Assembly (NCBI GenBank): GCA_949987565.1
Contig: OX465110.1
Coordinates: 18,453,481 to 18,517,480, forward strand
DNA: 64,000 bases
Source of the DNA: Luidia sarsii
Taxonomy: Eukaryota > Echinodermata > Asteroidea > Paxillosida > Luidiidae
Direction: 5' to 3'
Part shown: piece after piece, positions 31,171-42,875 of the stretch
Layout: every line of letters starts with the position of its first letter
Numbering within the stretch: the stretch's first letter is position 1
Notes under the pieces: model-generated
What the model was told of the DNA's origin: nothing
The model's database searches: none
Seen by the model: the letters and a program-made list of their open reading frames with translations, nothing else
Position numbers and translations under genes: made by a program

Positions 31171-32070
31171 CTTTATCTGTTTGAAGTAATCACATAATTA
31201 ATATTGAAACTGTAGACGTACATGTAGTCTGCTTCATTTTTTTCTTACAGATACACTGTACTTTGGAAACATTTAGCAGCCACACCCCCTTGAAAAAGAT
31301 AACAAGTCTAGGATAACACTGCAGCAATTTTGGACTTCAATTTGTAAAATCTGAAGAAATTCTCAGACACCCAAGGGCTTGAAAGTGCCTCTCCTGCATC
31401 TCAATGTCAAGTCATGCATTTAAATGTTGCTTATATTAATACTACTGTAGATAAAAAAGAACAGTAGGCACATGTTTAACAACACTGGCTCTGATGTTTA
31501 TGAACAGTTGTAAGTTTTATAACTTACAGCCATGGCTCTTTTCAGAGCCACACTCCTTCATGTAGATGGTGTCACTGCAAACCTTCCACTTACTGCTTAG
31601 CCATGGTACGGGAGTTTGTAGACCAAGTTTGACAAACATCAGTTACACATTACACACAGAAGTTCAGTTGCACGCAAGTTAGATAATGATAACTCACGAC
31701 TGTAGTGAATAATGAATACCTGATTACCTGAAGTCAAGTGGATTAGAAATTAGCTCTTTTTTGAGGGTGGAGGTATAACAGTTCCACATTGTAAACCGCC
31801 CCACAAAACAACAATTTACATATTCCTTTGCAGCAATCTGCCAGGCAAGAAATATATTTCTGAAAATCAAATTAAGTCTTTAATTTAAATAGTAATTAAT
31901 TAGATAATGTTATTTAGCTGTTGGGACTGACCATGTTGATGTAAATTTACTGTATACTCAGTATAACCATGGGGTATAACTATATCAAAGATATAAGCCA
32001 CCATGCACCAAGTAATTTAATATTCAAATGTCAATAATTGGATAAATAATCCAATCCATTTTTCTTGAAA
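31171..32070. other. Intergenic with a family C fragment
   Basis: A family C arm is recognisable near 31535-31590 (CTCTTTTCAGAGCCACACTC and GGTGTCACTGCAAACCTTCC). The rest is AT-rich without a gene. Confidence 0.5.
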
Positions 32071-32074
32071 TAAA

Positions 32075-32240
32075 CTAGTCTGAGTAACTTGGACCCGACA
32101 AGTCACCATTTTTTGTTATCAAATTTTGAAATTTTGAGATTTGGGTGACTGTAGCCTGTACTGTAGGCACCCGAATCTCAAAATTTCAAAATTCGATAAA
32201 AAAAAAGGGTGACTTGTCGGGTCCAAGTTACTCGGACTAG
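32075..32240. mobile_element. Foldback element, family A, copy 2
   Basis: Starts CTAGTCTGAGTAACTTGGAC and ends GTCCAAGTTACTCGGACTAG. The arms carry the same AATTTTGAAATTTTGAGATT motif as copy 1 at 2628-2767; the loop here is longer (CTGTAGCCTGTACTGTAGG). Confidence 0.9.
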
Positions 32241-33134
32241 AAATAACATGATGACAAGTGAATGTGAGTATGACATAAATTATCAGATTCAGAACGTTTT
32301 CAGTCAGTTCATCTGTCGATTCACAACCACCTCCTACAATCACATACCATCTTGGATTTACCTGCGAGCAATGACTTGAGTAATAAAAAAAAACATAGTT
32401 TTGGAAGCAAGTGACTCGAGCCACCCACGAGCCACCTGACTCCAATAATTACCACACACCTCAATCTGATCGCAGTGGCAGTCATTCGCACGTACATCGA
32501 TCTTGACCTACCTGGGTTAAGGTTTTTTTTTAAGTGTTAAAAAAAACACCACAGATGGCCCCGGAGTGGGATCAAAGTTGCAGAAACGTTGGCCTGATCA
32601 AGGCGATTCCTCCCTCCGTCGGGTAAATCCGAAAACGCTCGAGAAGTCTGCGTGTCACAGCCCTGCCGATCGTGGGGGGGAAAGTGACGAATTGACGGTG
32701 CAGTCACACGGCTCATCCCTGGTGCATTGGATGGGAGCTAGGGCGATCGAAGCACCTGTCACATTGACCTGACTGCGGCTTTAATTTACACACGAGTCAA
32801 TAGGAAGGCAAATGAAGCCGCTGTCATTGGTCTGCGTGTAAATGATAGCCATAGCAAAGCACTTCAGCGAGACACACTGCTTGTTTTTCATTTTCGCTGG
32901 TAACATGACACAGGTGATTACGTTTTTATATGCATAGAGCCTCTAGGTACATGTACATGTAATAGATACACGGGTACCAGGAAAGAATCGAGCCTAAAAA
33001 GAATCCGACGAGGGCGCTGTTTAAGCTGTCGGTACCGCGGCCGGCCTGCCAGTTTTGGTGTTTTCGTCGTAACTTTGGGGCAATTTTTAGCGACTTTTTT
33101 TAACCACCAGGCGCCGGAAAGGCCGCGCAGAAAG

Positions 33135-34611
33135 ATGGCCAGCTCACTAACACACGCTCAGCGAGTCCTGAGGCTGTATAAAAAGTCTGCAAGGCACTTG
33201 GAATCGTGGATAACTGACAGGTAAAATATCGCTGCATTCCTTAGCCTAGGCTCTAGTCTAGTCAGAACATTATGTACAAATCAGATTGTACACAGTACTT
33301 TGTAGTATAGTCAGTACATATTGCGTTACATGATTGTAGTTGTACTTGTAAGTTGTAGTGAATGAATGTACTGTACTCAGATCATATGTAGTGCTTATTA
33401 CCTAGTGCCTTGTCAAGTTGTAAGTCATCATTTATTATCATTTCAAATCAGTGTATGCAAAGGGAGTGAAAAATGTTGCAATCATGTTATTTTTTTTACC
33501 ATATCGTCACTTTTGAGTGACTGATTATATTCAGTTGTCTTGTCAGTCTAGACTATTGTCAGCATCTCGACTAAGTCTTATTGTCCCCTCTGCTATTTCA
33601 TGTGCATCTAATCCGCAGGCCAACGTTCCGCTACGAGGTCACCCTCCTGAGGGCCAGGTTCGACGAGCACAAGAATGAGATGGACATGAAGAAGGCCGCT
33701 CGTCTCCTGAAGGACGGCGAGGAAGAATTCTGGAACAGGCAGCACCCACAGCCGTATATATGTGAGTCTGTGGCCTTTTGACAGAGGTCCTGCTGGGCAG
33801 AGTTTCTCCCTGAAAAAAAAACCGAGCGAACCGTGAGCCTTGAGATGGCAGCCAATATTTTGCTTAGCAATACCAGATGAGCTTTGGTACATTCTGGATG
33901 TGCCATGTTGAGAAGGTTCCATGGGTCACAGATTGAACGAGGGAATGAGTCTATAGCACTGTGATAGTGTGCGTGTACTTGTAGAAACAGTGACGTGCCA
34001 GAAAAACGGCCCGAACAGCCCTATGCACATTGTATGCTAAAGTGCAGCCCATCTCTATATTAAACTTTTGCAAGATTGGGAATGAGTCCTTGACGTTCAT
34101 CTTTCTAACCCTTTCCTTTTTTTCACTTTCCGTTCCAGTCATTGATTCACCGGGAGGCACTCGCTACGAGAGAAACATCCCGTCTCCTGAATGGGTAAAG
34201 TTCTAACTTTTCTTTTATATGTTTGTATTTACGCGACATCGCCGGGATCTGGTAAGACCACTGGCCGCTGGAATCAACTTATCCGTGGATCTCAGGCATT
34301 CTCTCCGACTCGATTGATTGATCGGAAATCATATGTTATAGAGCTACGTCTTGCTTTTCTGGACCACTGACCCCTACCCCACCCCACCATACCCTACACT
34401 CCACCCCCCACTCACCACCCTGTGCCCCCCCCCCCCCCTTTCTCAGGTCCTGAACTACTGGCACCCGTCGGAGAAGGCCCGCTACCCGTCCTACTTTGCC
34501 CGCCGGGAGAAACGGGTTGCCCGCGAGCAGGAGAGGTGGGAACAGCTGGTGGAGGAGGAAAAACAGCTGCTCCAGCAAGGCGCCGACCTGAACAAGCCCC
34601 AGTCGACGTGA
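33135..34611 (+). CDS. NDUFB9: NDUFB9, complex I subunit B22 (LYR family)
   Basis: Four coding exons: 33135-33220, 33619-33761, 34139-34194 and 34447-34611, all GT-AG with phases that match, total 149 aa (human 179). Residues 7-24 carry the LYR-type helix with the motif in the LYK form ([19 protein letters not shown]), as in the human protein. [28 protein letters not shown] and [11 protein letters not shown] follow, then [17 protein letters not shown] and an acidic coiled end. This is an accessory subunit of the distal membrane arm of mitochondrial NADH:ubiquinone oxidoreductase; LYR proteins bind acyl-ACP (NDUFAB1). The C-terminus is about 30 residues shorter than in human and lacks the final PPLWWY-type segment. 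Start: first ATG, context AAGATGG. AATAAA at 36107-36112 is a candidate poly(A) signal. Confidence 0.95.
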
Positions 34612-37038
34612 CCTCCGACCCCAGATGACCTTCACCCCCTTCCTCTTGGGTTTGAGCGAAAATTTACCGCAGCACCACAACCCCCCCATGCCCCTAAATA
34701 GGAGACTTTGAGGCGCTGATGGTAGCAGACATACTTTATCAGTTTTTTTTTTGTTTTTTTTCTCAAAGCTGTGCACGTTGTTAGAATGCTTAGCTAAGGA
34801 CTGGCAAATTTGCGGCATCTGAGCGTCTCAAAGTTTTTCGTTGTGTACATTCTGTAGACCAGGGCCCATTTTCATTAGATGTGATTTTTTAGCTTGCCCT
34901 CTCAAGTTAGCCCCTGACCTCGTTCGGATATCCAAAGGACCACAGTCATGTATCTTGGGTTTTTTTAAACGTTGGGTTACATGCTAGTCTAAGCACAACA
35001 AAGAGTACTTCTATTAGCACTGATTGTATACAACCTGCGATACACATTGAAAACTAACAGTGATACGGGATTTATGCGCATGTTGTTATTGATGAAGAGC
35101 GCCCTCGAAGACATCACATAGGCCGCTCATGTACGCTGCGCATATTGTCCGTTCACTGGAGGAAGACCTCTAGCATGTTCCTGACACCGTACCAGTCTGC
35201 GCGGAGGAGTTTGGCGCCACTTTGGACTGACAAGGTGATTCCGACTCCTGATGGGCCAGCTGTGGGTGGACTGGAGGCGGGGGCATGCTATAGCATTTAA
35301 CAATGCTGAGGTTGAGTGTCTTGTCATTGTTTTACTCCCAAGATGGCAGCATGGTAAGAGCACGGCAAGAGGTCTGGTGCGGAAGCACATCCATGATCTA
35401 TATAAAGCTTGAACAAAAAATCATGCACTTTCTTGTGTTCGTGAGTCGGCATGTTTCCTCATTCAGTATAAAATTGGGAAAGAAACTGCCTACACATTTT
35501 GGCATCTTTATGAAATTTGGCCCGGTTTCATAACCGTCCGATCTGGGTTTTTTTTATCCAACCCTGATTCCCAACCTTACTTTCCGAGATACATATCCTA
35601 GTTCCCTCTTAGGGAAATTCTCCTAGCTTAATACTGACCCTAACAGTGATTAATCTTGTGTGTGTTTTTCAGACGAGAATTTCTGGTTTACTTTTTCTTC
35701 TTCTGAGTGAGATGCTAAAATATAATCACACAGATTGAACAGAAAGGGTGTTTCTCATTGGTTTTTAAGTTTGACTGAATTCAAATTAGCCCAAACGATC
35801 ATTTTGAGTGAGAGGTTCTTGCTTATTGAATTGCTGTGCTAAACGGAAAGTAATTTCATCGCTAGCCAAACCTCTTCCTGGTGAAGTGCCAGCTTTTGAT
35901 TGGTCAATGAATGTTATAAACAAAACAAAAAAATTCTGCCCAATGTTCGAATGATAACAATTTGTAGTTTCCACAGCAGATAACTAACTACTGTATCATT
36001 GTAACCAGTGGACTTTGGGCCATGTCTTGGGTCAGTGGATTTTGCATAGACTTCTCAAAACAATTGTTGTGCACAGCAAAATATGTTATTGTGAAGAATT
36101 CAAATGAATAAAGAGTTATTTAAAAGTGAAATTATGGTGATGTGGTGTAATATATCTCATCTTTGTGTCAGTTTGAGTTTCCTAGTTTATCTTAATTTTG
36201 AGTTCTGTCAAAAAGATAAAAAATGGTACAAACTGCTTGCTGACTGAAAATCTACAAATCTAATAGAAAAGAAAGAAAAAAACTTTCAGGTCAAGCAGTA
36301 CCTCCGGAAAGTTCGTGAAAGGATCGAAACGCCTGACCCCCAATTTCTTTGAAATATCCAGGCCTTCTTGGTTGCGGATAATGTTCAAAGAGTTGAGGAG
36401 GGTTATGCGTTCAGAAAATAGAAATTGCTTGTATGACAAAGAAACAAAACAACTCCACATTAATTTCTCTTAGTCTCTGCTCAAATGAGAGGAAATTGGC
36501 GATTGTTAGGAAAAATGACTATTGGGCAGACGATAAGTTGCGGTTTTGAAGCCGGGGGCGTGTATGTTCACCGGAGGCTGAATCATCTTGTCGTTCCTTC
36601 AAGTTTTGCGACGTGTATATAGTGTCAATCCTAATCGTATCTTTTAACTTTTTCATCCACGCTATTAATGATTTTTATCTAAAAAGAAGACATGAAGTTT
36701 ACATAGAAAGCGTAATAAGTGGTTTTTATCATAAAAAGTCATCGGTAAATGAAAAAGTAATCTTTACAAGAAGTTTTCACGAAGTGACCGTTCGAAATGT
36801 TTGTATGATTCAACATTAAAAAATAGTCTGGTACCAAAAGCCGCGGGGTACCTCCCATATTTACTTCATCTATCGGTAAGAGAGACCAGACCAATTGTAA
36901 TAATGTAGTTTTGGTAGAGCGCGAGTAATATACCGTAAATTATTATTTTTAATATCGATGAAATAACTTTTTTTCTTTGAAGCTCGACGTGTATTGTTTT
37001 ACCGGACAATGGGTGTCGGCTAAAAAACGACAACCAGT
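34612..37038. other. NDUFB9 3' region and spacer
   Basis: Possible 3' UTR up to about 36130 (AATAAA at 36107). A decayed family B element is recognisable at 36225-36350 (ACAAACTGCTTGCTGACTGA ... GGATCGAAACGCCTGACCCC). No further gene seen before the Rab start. Confidence 0.5.
36107..36112 (+). terminator. Candidate poly(A) signal for NDUFB9
   Basis: AATAAA followed by AT/GT-rich sequence, 1.5 kb after the stop codon. Confidence 0.4.
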
Positions 37039-40000
37039 ATGGCTATGCGAGAAGTAAAACTCTGTTTGCTCGGGGTAAGTTTCGTGTTCGACTTCGGGTA
37101 TAACTTTCTGTCTTGTAAAGTTGTATTTGTAAATGTAAATCGTAATCAATTGTAACTTTTATTTGTAACTTATGTAAATTGTAAGTACTACTGTTGTAAG
37201 TTGTAAATATTTGTAACATGCACGTGCATGATGTACCGGTACGTGTATCACTGTATGTGTAAGTGTAGTTTTTGAAGTTTGACATTAACATTAACAATTG
37301 TAATTTTCATGATTAAACGTGTACGAAGTTAAACAGACTTTATGACCCAATTTATTTAATTCATTTCTAAACTCATGATAATGGCTGTAACACTAACACT
37401 AACACTACAGTAACAGTAAAAGTAACATTTACATTGTCACAAATAAACATTTTAATGAGGTCCTACTCCTAGTTTAAATAATTACTAAAATGTTATTGCT
37501 AATATTAGTTATAGTAATATAATACGCAGTGGCTGTTGTTACGGCAGACATCCGTGTGCTTCCCTGACTTCACAGTATTTGTCAGGATGTTTAGCTCTTG
37601 GAACCAGACTATCAGCTGATAGACTGGTTCAACCACCCTGCAATGCTGACGAAATACAATCAAGTCAGGGAACCACACGGACGACTGCCGTAACAACAGC
37701 CACTGCGAATGCAATAATAGTAATAGTTTCTAATAGTTTAATACTAGTCTAGACTAGTAAAAGTAGGCCGTTTTCGAAATGAAGGCTTAGGCTTTGGACT
37801 CATATTTATCTTAGTAATTTACTAAGTAATATAGTATCTTGCTCGTCACAGGCATCTAAAAATAAGCGTGGGAAACAAGCCACAACCTGGTCTTTCAGGT
37901 TTTGTCAGATGGAGCTAGACGAAGCCTGAGCCCGAGCCTAAGCCGTCATTTTGAAATCGGCCATTAGTTAAGTTACGGTTTTTTATAAATGATATACAAA
38001 AATGTTGCAAACTTCTTACTGACTAAAATTACCAAAATGCAAATCTCAAAATTTAGTGGGCCTGACGTTTCGATCCTAGCAGAACCGTTCTCAAAGGCCT
38101 TTGAGAAAGGTCCTGCTAGGATCGAAACGTCAGGCCCACTAAATTTTGAGTTTTTTATAAATATTATAAGAAACAATGAAAAATAAACATTGATTTAATG
38201 AAGAATCTGTCAAGTGTCATACCAGCTGCAGATATGTACAAAAATATAGAAATTAGAGGCAATCTGTTCACACTCACAGTCACTGTTTCCTTTATTTGTC
38301 TGACTACATTTTTTTCAATAGGATTCTGGAGTGGGGAAGTCGAGTATTGTGCAGCGGTTTGTGTGCGATTCATACCAAGATTCCATTCCTCCAACGATTG
38401 GGTAGGTTTCAATAGTTACTTTTGACTTTCCCTCGTCAGCCAAGCATATGTGTGCGTATCATGTACGGTACTTATCATCACATACACTGTTGAACTGATG
38501 AGTGATGTACATTTTAAGTTCTTTAAACCAACCAGCCATCCAACCAATTGCCCAACCGCTTCCGTTTTTTCTTGCTTTTTTTTCATCTTCCCTCCTGAGC
38601 AGCGCTTCCTTTATGTCAAAGACGATAGCGTCAGGAGAGAAATCCTTCAAATTCCAGATATGGGACACTGCCGGTCAAGAAAAGGTTCGTCTTACTAACT
38701 GAAAGAGTTCTTGTTCCCACCTTCCATTCTTTAATCTCCCCAGAGTATTTTCAAGGAATTTATCAGAATGCCTTTTTTAAAGTCCCCTCAAATATCTCCT
38801 CCAGTCTTGAAGAAAATAAGCACATTAAGCTTTTTCTCCCCCCCCCCCCAACCCCTCAATATTTGTGAATTTTTCATTATTTGTGTGTATATTTTTGTCT
38901 TCTTAGTATCGAGGTTTAGCGCCCATGTACTACCGGGGAGCTGCGGCGGCCATTGTGGTGTATGACATCACAAGTCAGGTGACTTAGTGACTTAGGGGTC
39001 ATTCGTTATCATTTCAATGCAATGCATGATTTTTTGATTTTTGGAGTCGCTTAACAGCTCTATTAATCTTGATGATATAATTATGAAATTGAATTTGTCT
39101 TTTAATGTTTCCTCTCTTTTCGTTTTCCACACCCTCCTTGACACTCAATGACCTTCTGTGACCTCTCACAAACTCCCACACCCTCAACTTTCCACAACCT
39201 TCCACAACTTCCCACAACCTACTCCAACCTCCCACGACCTCCCACTACCTTCCCCAACCTCCCCCAACCTCCTCCAACCTCCCCAACCTCCGACATCCCC
39301 TGATCTCCCCGACCTCCCACTACCTTCCCCAACCTCCCCCAACCTCCTCCAACCTCCCCAACCTCCGACATCCCCTGATCTCCCCGACCTCCCACAACCT
39401 TCCCCAACCTCCCCAACCTCCCCTGATCTCCCCGACCTCCCACAACCTTCCCCAACCTCCCCCAACCTCCCCAACCTCCCCAACCTCCCCAACCTCCTCT
39501 GATCTCCCCAACCTCCCATGACCTCTCCCAACCTCCCACGACTTCCCCTGTCCTCCCTTGACCCTCCCACACCCCTCTCCACCCACCCCCTGGTGCCCCA
39601 CCCTCCCATGACCTCCCCCAACCTCCCGTGACTTCCCCTGACCTCCCTTGACCCTCCAACACCCCTCTCCACCCTACCCCCCCCCTGTTGCCCCACCTTC
39701 CCATCGCGCCATCCAGGTCACCTACTCCAAGGTCCGCGACTGGATCCGCGAGCTGCAGCAGCACGGGCCGGAGAGCATCGTCATAGCGGTTGCCGGCAAC
39801 AAGTCGGACATGGCCGACCTGCGGGAGGTGGAGATGAGGACGGCCATGGACTATGCCCAGGACATCGGCGCCGTCTTCATAGAGACCAGCGCCAAGACGG
39901 CCGATAACATCAAGGAGCTCTTTGTCAATATCAGTAAGTGTCTCACAGACCCCTGTCGTCCGCACAGTAAGTCTCCCCTGAGACCCTTGATTGGCTTGAT

Positions 40001-40703
40001 GCGCCAAGACGACGTCCAAAAGCTCCTTGTCAGGATCCGAAAGTTTGTCACAAGTCCCTGGCCTTCTTTCGCAAAGTCCTCCTTTAGGGCACCAAGACGG
40101 CCGTTAACGTCTAAAGAGCTCTTTCTGACGATCAGTGAGTGTCTCACAGTCCAGGTGTGGATTGCGCGGAAATCATCGTCACCTACGATTGATCCTATAA
40201 AGATGGACAGCATGATAACAGAGCACTATAACCAATCAGAAGCTAGAATGGGCTAGCAGTATTAGAACATGATGTATCATGTTGAAGAAATGAACAAACA
40301 AAAACCTAGGCCTAAGCTTTCATGTTGTGAAGGACCATAGTCTCAATGCTTTGCTCAATGGCCCGGTGGGCTACGAACCCGCGACTCCTGATTTCTAGTG
40401 CAGATGTCTTGACCGCTGGACCATTGAGCTGGTCAAGGTTGTGTGGCAGATTTGCATCTGTATAGCGCCGGGTACTGTGTTGCATCACAGATATCATCTT
40501 CTCCGAGACCTGTGGCGTGTTGTGTAGGGAGACATTGTGTGCATATAGGCAACTACACTTTCTTAGAAGTCGGTGCCCGCTGTTCCCCTTTGCTTGCAGG
40601 CGAACAACTTCCCCCGGAATCGGTCCTCCCTTACAACTCCGGGGACACAGTCAACCTGCGCAACCCCCGGCCACGGACCCGGAAGAGGTTGGACTGCTGC
40701 TAG
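37039..40703 (+). CDS. Rab22/Rab31-type small GTPase
   Basis: Six exons: 37039-37074, 38322-38401, 38603-38684, 38907-38978, 39717-39933 and 40600-40703, all GT-AG and in frame, 196 aa (human RAB22A 194). P-loop GDSGVGKS (12-19), switch I PPTIG (35-39), DTAGQE (60-65), NKSD (118-121) and ETSAK (146-150) are present. The N-terminus MAMREVKLCLLG and APMYYRGAAAAIVVYDIT place it in the Rab5 subgroup, closest to Rab22A/Rab31, which act in early endosome and recycling or TGN-endosome traffic. The C-terminus ends LDCC, a double geranylgeranylation site. Switch II has QEKYRG where most Rabs have QER, and the G4 motif has Ser where Cys is usual. Intron 1 carries three foldbacks, intron 4 a minisatellite, and intron 5 partial copies of exon 5. 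Confidence 0.93.
37525..37707. mobile_element. Foldback, CGCAGTGGCTGTTGTTACGG termini
   Basis: The left CGCAGTGGCTGTTGTTACGG pairs exactly with the right CCGTAACAACAGCCACTGCG. Inner sequences (CATCCGTGTG, CTTCCCTGACTT and CTATCAGCTGATAG) also pair. 183 bp, in intron 1 of the Rab gene. Confidence 0.9.
37767..37962. mobile_element. Foldback, GGCCGTTTTCGAAATGAAGG termini
   Basis: The left GGCCGTTTTCGAAATGAAGG plus CTTAGGC pairs with GCCTAAGCCGTCATTTTGAA plus ATCGGCC. About 196 bp, 59 bp after the previous foldback. Confidence 0.85.
37991..38150 (+). mobile_element. Snapback element, family B, intact copy
   Basis: Head ATACAAAAATGTTGCAAACT, then arms TTAGTGGGCCTGACGTTTCG and the inverse around TTCTCAAAGGCCTTTGAGAA. 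TTTTTTATAAAT flanks at 37979-37990 and 38151-38162. Confidence 0.9.
39140..39715. repeat. AACCTCCC minisatellite in Rab intron 4
   Basis: Tandem 12-18-bp units (CCCCAACCTCC, CCCACAACCTTC) with a higher-order block containing GACATCCCCTGATCTCCCCG. It runs up to the splice acceptor of exon 5 (39717) and supplies its pyrimidine tract. Confidence 0.95.
39890..40165 (+). repeat. Degenerate tandem copies of the Rab exon 5 end
   Basis: The exon 5 tail and donor (GCCAAGACGGCCGATAACAT, then AAGGAGCTCTTTGTCAATAT, then CAGTAAGTGTCTCACAG) is followed by a decayed copy near 40001-40070 (GCGCCAAGACGACGTCC, AAAAGCTCCTTGTCAGGATC) and a better one near 40090-40165 (CACCAAGACGGCCGTTAACG, AAAGAGCTCTTTCTGACGAT, CAGTGAGTGTCTCACAG). 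The third copy keeps a donor-like GTGAGT. Confidence 0.85.
40318..40500 (-). mobile_element. tRNA-derived SINE (family 2)
   Basis: The minus strand contains GCGGTCAAGACATCTGCACT and GAGTCGCGGGTTCGTAGCCC, as at 6915-7135. It lies in Rab intron 5. Confidence 0.75.
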
Positions 40704-41147
40704 CGGCGGCCGTGCCTTTGCTGCTGTCCAGCGCTGCCGCCTTCCACTGCCGTTGCCGCTGCTGTAATTGATCGTCTGCTGACGGAGAGGAAAGAAAAAA
40801 AAAAAACTAAACTCGACTGTGACTGCCCTGTGAATCTTGAAACAGAGGGTGGTGAGTGACCTTCCAACAGCAAGCCAAGACCGGAGGGGAGACTTTACCT
40901 ATCAGGGATCCAGCAGAGGTAACTGGTATCTGGGTACCCACTGTGGTGTGGTGTTTTCCCCCCGATTCAAGGCCATTTTTTTCAAGAACAGGTTTGTATT
41001 TATCGGAAGAGAAGTTCGACATATCTATCTACGAAAGAAAAGATGTTGCACTTTGTGGCTTTTATGCCGATGAGTTTTCAAATTATTAATTTTTTTTTAT
41101 TGGGGGATGCCTTTTTTTTTTTTTTTTTTTTTTTGAGAAATGGGATC

Positions 41148-41412
41148 AAGTGGAAGGTTTGCAGTGAGATGGGAGTGTGGCTCTGAATTGAACTGGTTAC
41201 TCAACGTTTCACACGGTGTGTGCTCTGCCCGTCATCAGGCACTCCACATTGTTGGGCACGGCTCATTGTCACACTCTGCCCAAAACATTGAGTCGTTTAG
41301 CTCTTCTTCGGAGCCGCATTCCATCTCTTAAAAGATGATTTACATTTGTGTACATGATGCCACTGCCGCCGCAAATTTTCCCTTTCGTACCTCCACCTTG
41401 CAAACCTTCAAA
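41148..41412. mobile_element. Hairpin element, family C (diverged)
   Basis: GTGGAAGGTTTGCAGTGAGA at the left. At the right GATGCCACTGCCGCCGC and CTTGCAAACCTTC. Inner arms carry GTTACTCAACGTTTCACACG and the diverged inverse. Downstream of the Rab stop, probably 3' UTR. Confidence 0.75.
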
Positions 41413-41517
41413 TTTGATCCACGAAATGGCATGCAAGGCACTATAGCTGAATTGGGCAGTGTGGGTAAAATTGGGAAGGGCGTTATTTTTTTTTAAATTA
41501 ATTAAAAACCACCCAAA

Positions 41518-41853
41518 TTGGTGGTAGACTGCCAGTCGCGAGTTCCTCTTGGTTGCCTTAGTATCCCAGTACAACTTATTGAGCAACTCACTGGACCTCA
41601 CTACTTCAGAGAAAGACGATGGGTTTGGAGTCTTCCAATAGGAAGACTTTCTCCAGACTCGGAATATGCCTTCGCACCGACCCCCAACATCAGAGCTGAG
41701 CAGACTGAAGAAATTGACATTCCCATTAGCATAAAAACAAATACACCGCCAGAACAAGTGTGGGAGAAAGAGTGTGATTGTAATAGCAACATTTCAAAAC
41801 AGTTCTGTAGCGTGGATTTAAGTGACAACATGTTTATTGCAGGGACCCATTAA
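41518..41853 (+). other. 111-codon open frame, unrecognised
   Basis: ATG-to-stop frame with mixed composition, including GCLSIPVQLIEQLTGPHYF and EKECDCNSNISKQFC. No domain recognised, no splice context, and it lies 0.8 kb past the Rab stop. It may be chance or a remnant; not claimed as a gene. Confidence 0.15.
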
Positions 41854-42199
41854 GAGGTAGCTCGGTTCCTATATGCTGAGATTTCCCTTTCCTTTTCGAG
41901 CTCCCTTTACCTCCTGTGGTAAGTCCTTTGAATTTTGTCTTCCTCATTTTTGGGACTACATTCCAGCCCTCGAATATTCCCTCACCAGGGCCGCCTCAAA
42001 CTTGTCTTCCGAGGAGCAAGGTCTCAATCCGTTGCCCCTCTGAAAGTAATGCTGGGACGCATTGGCAAAAGACACAATCGTTGTAGCTCCCATAACAATT
42101 TTTGGCACAGCCCTGCGGAATTGTTACAACTCGGGTTTGTGGTAAATTAGCGTTGCCTCAAATCTTTTAGTACCAAGCGGGATTCAAACCTCAAAGGGT

Positions 42200-42870
42200 T
42201 AGATTTCAAACTGCCTAAAATTCACCATTTCCTACTTATAATAACGGCAACACTCCTACTTTAATCTAGGAAATATGTGCGATTTATATTTTATATTTTA
42301 GGTAGAAAAGTGGCTTGGTAATATGCGGAAGGTGCAAACATTTGAGTAAAAAAAAAGATCAGAAATTTTCCATATTTTTTCAATATATAAATTTCTGTAC
42401 AAATAATTTTTTTGCAAACTTTACGATTGCATGTGTAATTTAATGTACATATCTAAAGATATTTTACCACAAGAATGTTTTTTTTGAATATATATCTCTT
42501 TACTGGAATGAATTTATAATGTCTTCATAGGAATTCGACAACATTTTGAATCAGAGAGAAATAATTGCATTCCTTTTATAATTGTGCTACAATTTGTTGA
42601 TGTGCAAGTAAAATAATGCTTGTTAGTCGTCAGTGTCTGGTGCCCTGACTTGATACAGTAGTCTGTTCACTCCAAGTAGACTTCAGCCTTATTCAATGCT
42701 ACGGCATGCCCCCTCCCTCCATGCAGTCAACCCACAGCTGGCCTACAGTCAAGACTGGCGCCAAATTCCATGCGTCCACATGAGCAATGGTACACAGTCC
42801 TGACTCCTGACTGGTGTTAGGGATATGCTCGAGGTCTTCTAACAGTGAACAGACTGTAGCTACGTGTGCT
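42200..42870. other. AT-rich spacer, no gene seen
   Basis: Long A/T runs and no coding signal. It may hold the distal 3' UTR of the Rab gene. Confidence 0.4.
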
Positions 42871-42875
42871 ACTTG

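Noticed and set aside
39184..40019. Gly/Arg/Glu-rich minus-strand frames up to 266 codons
   Set aside because: Translation of the AACCTCCC minisatellite and the antisense of Rab exon 5.
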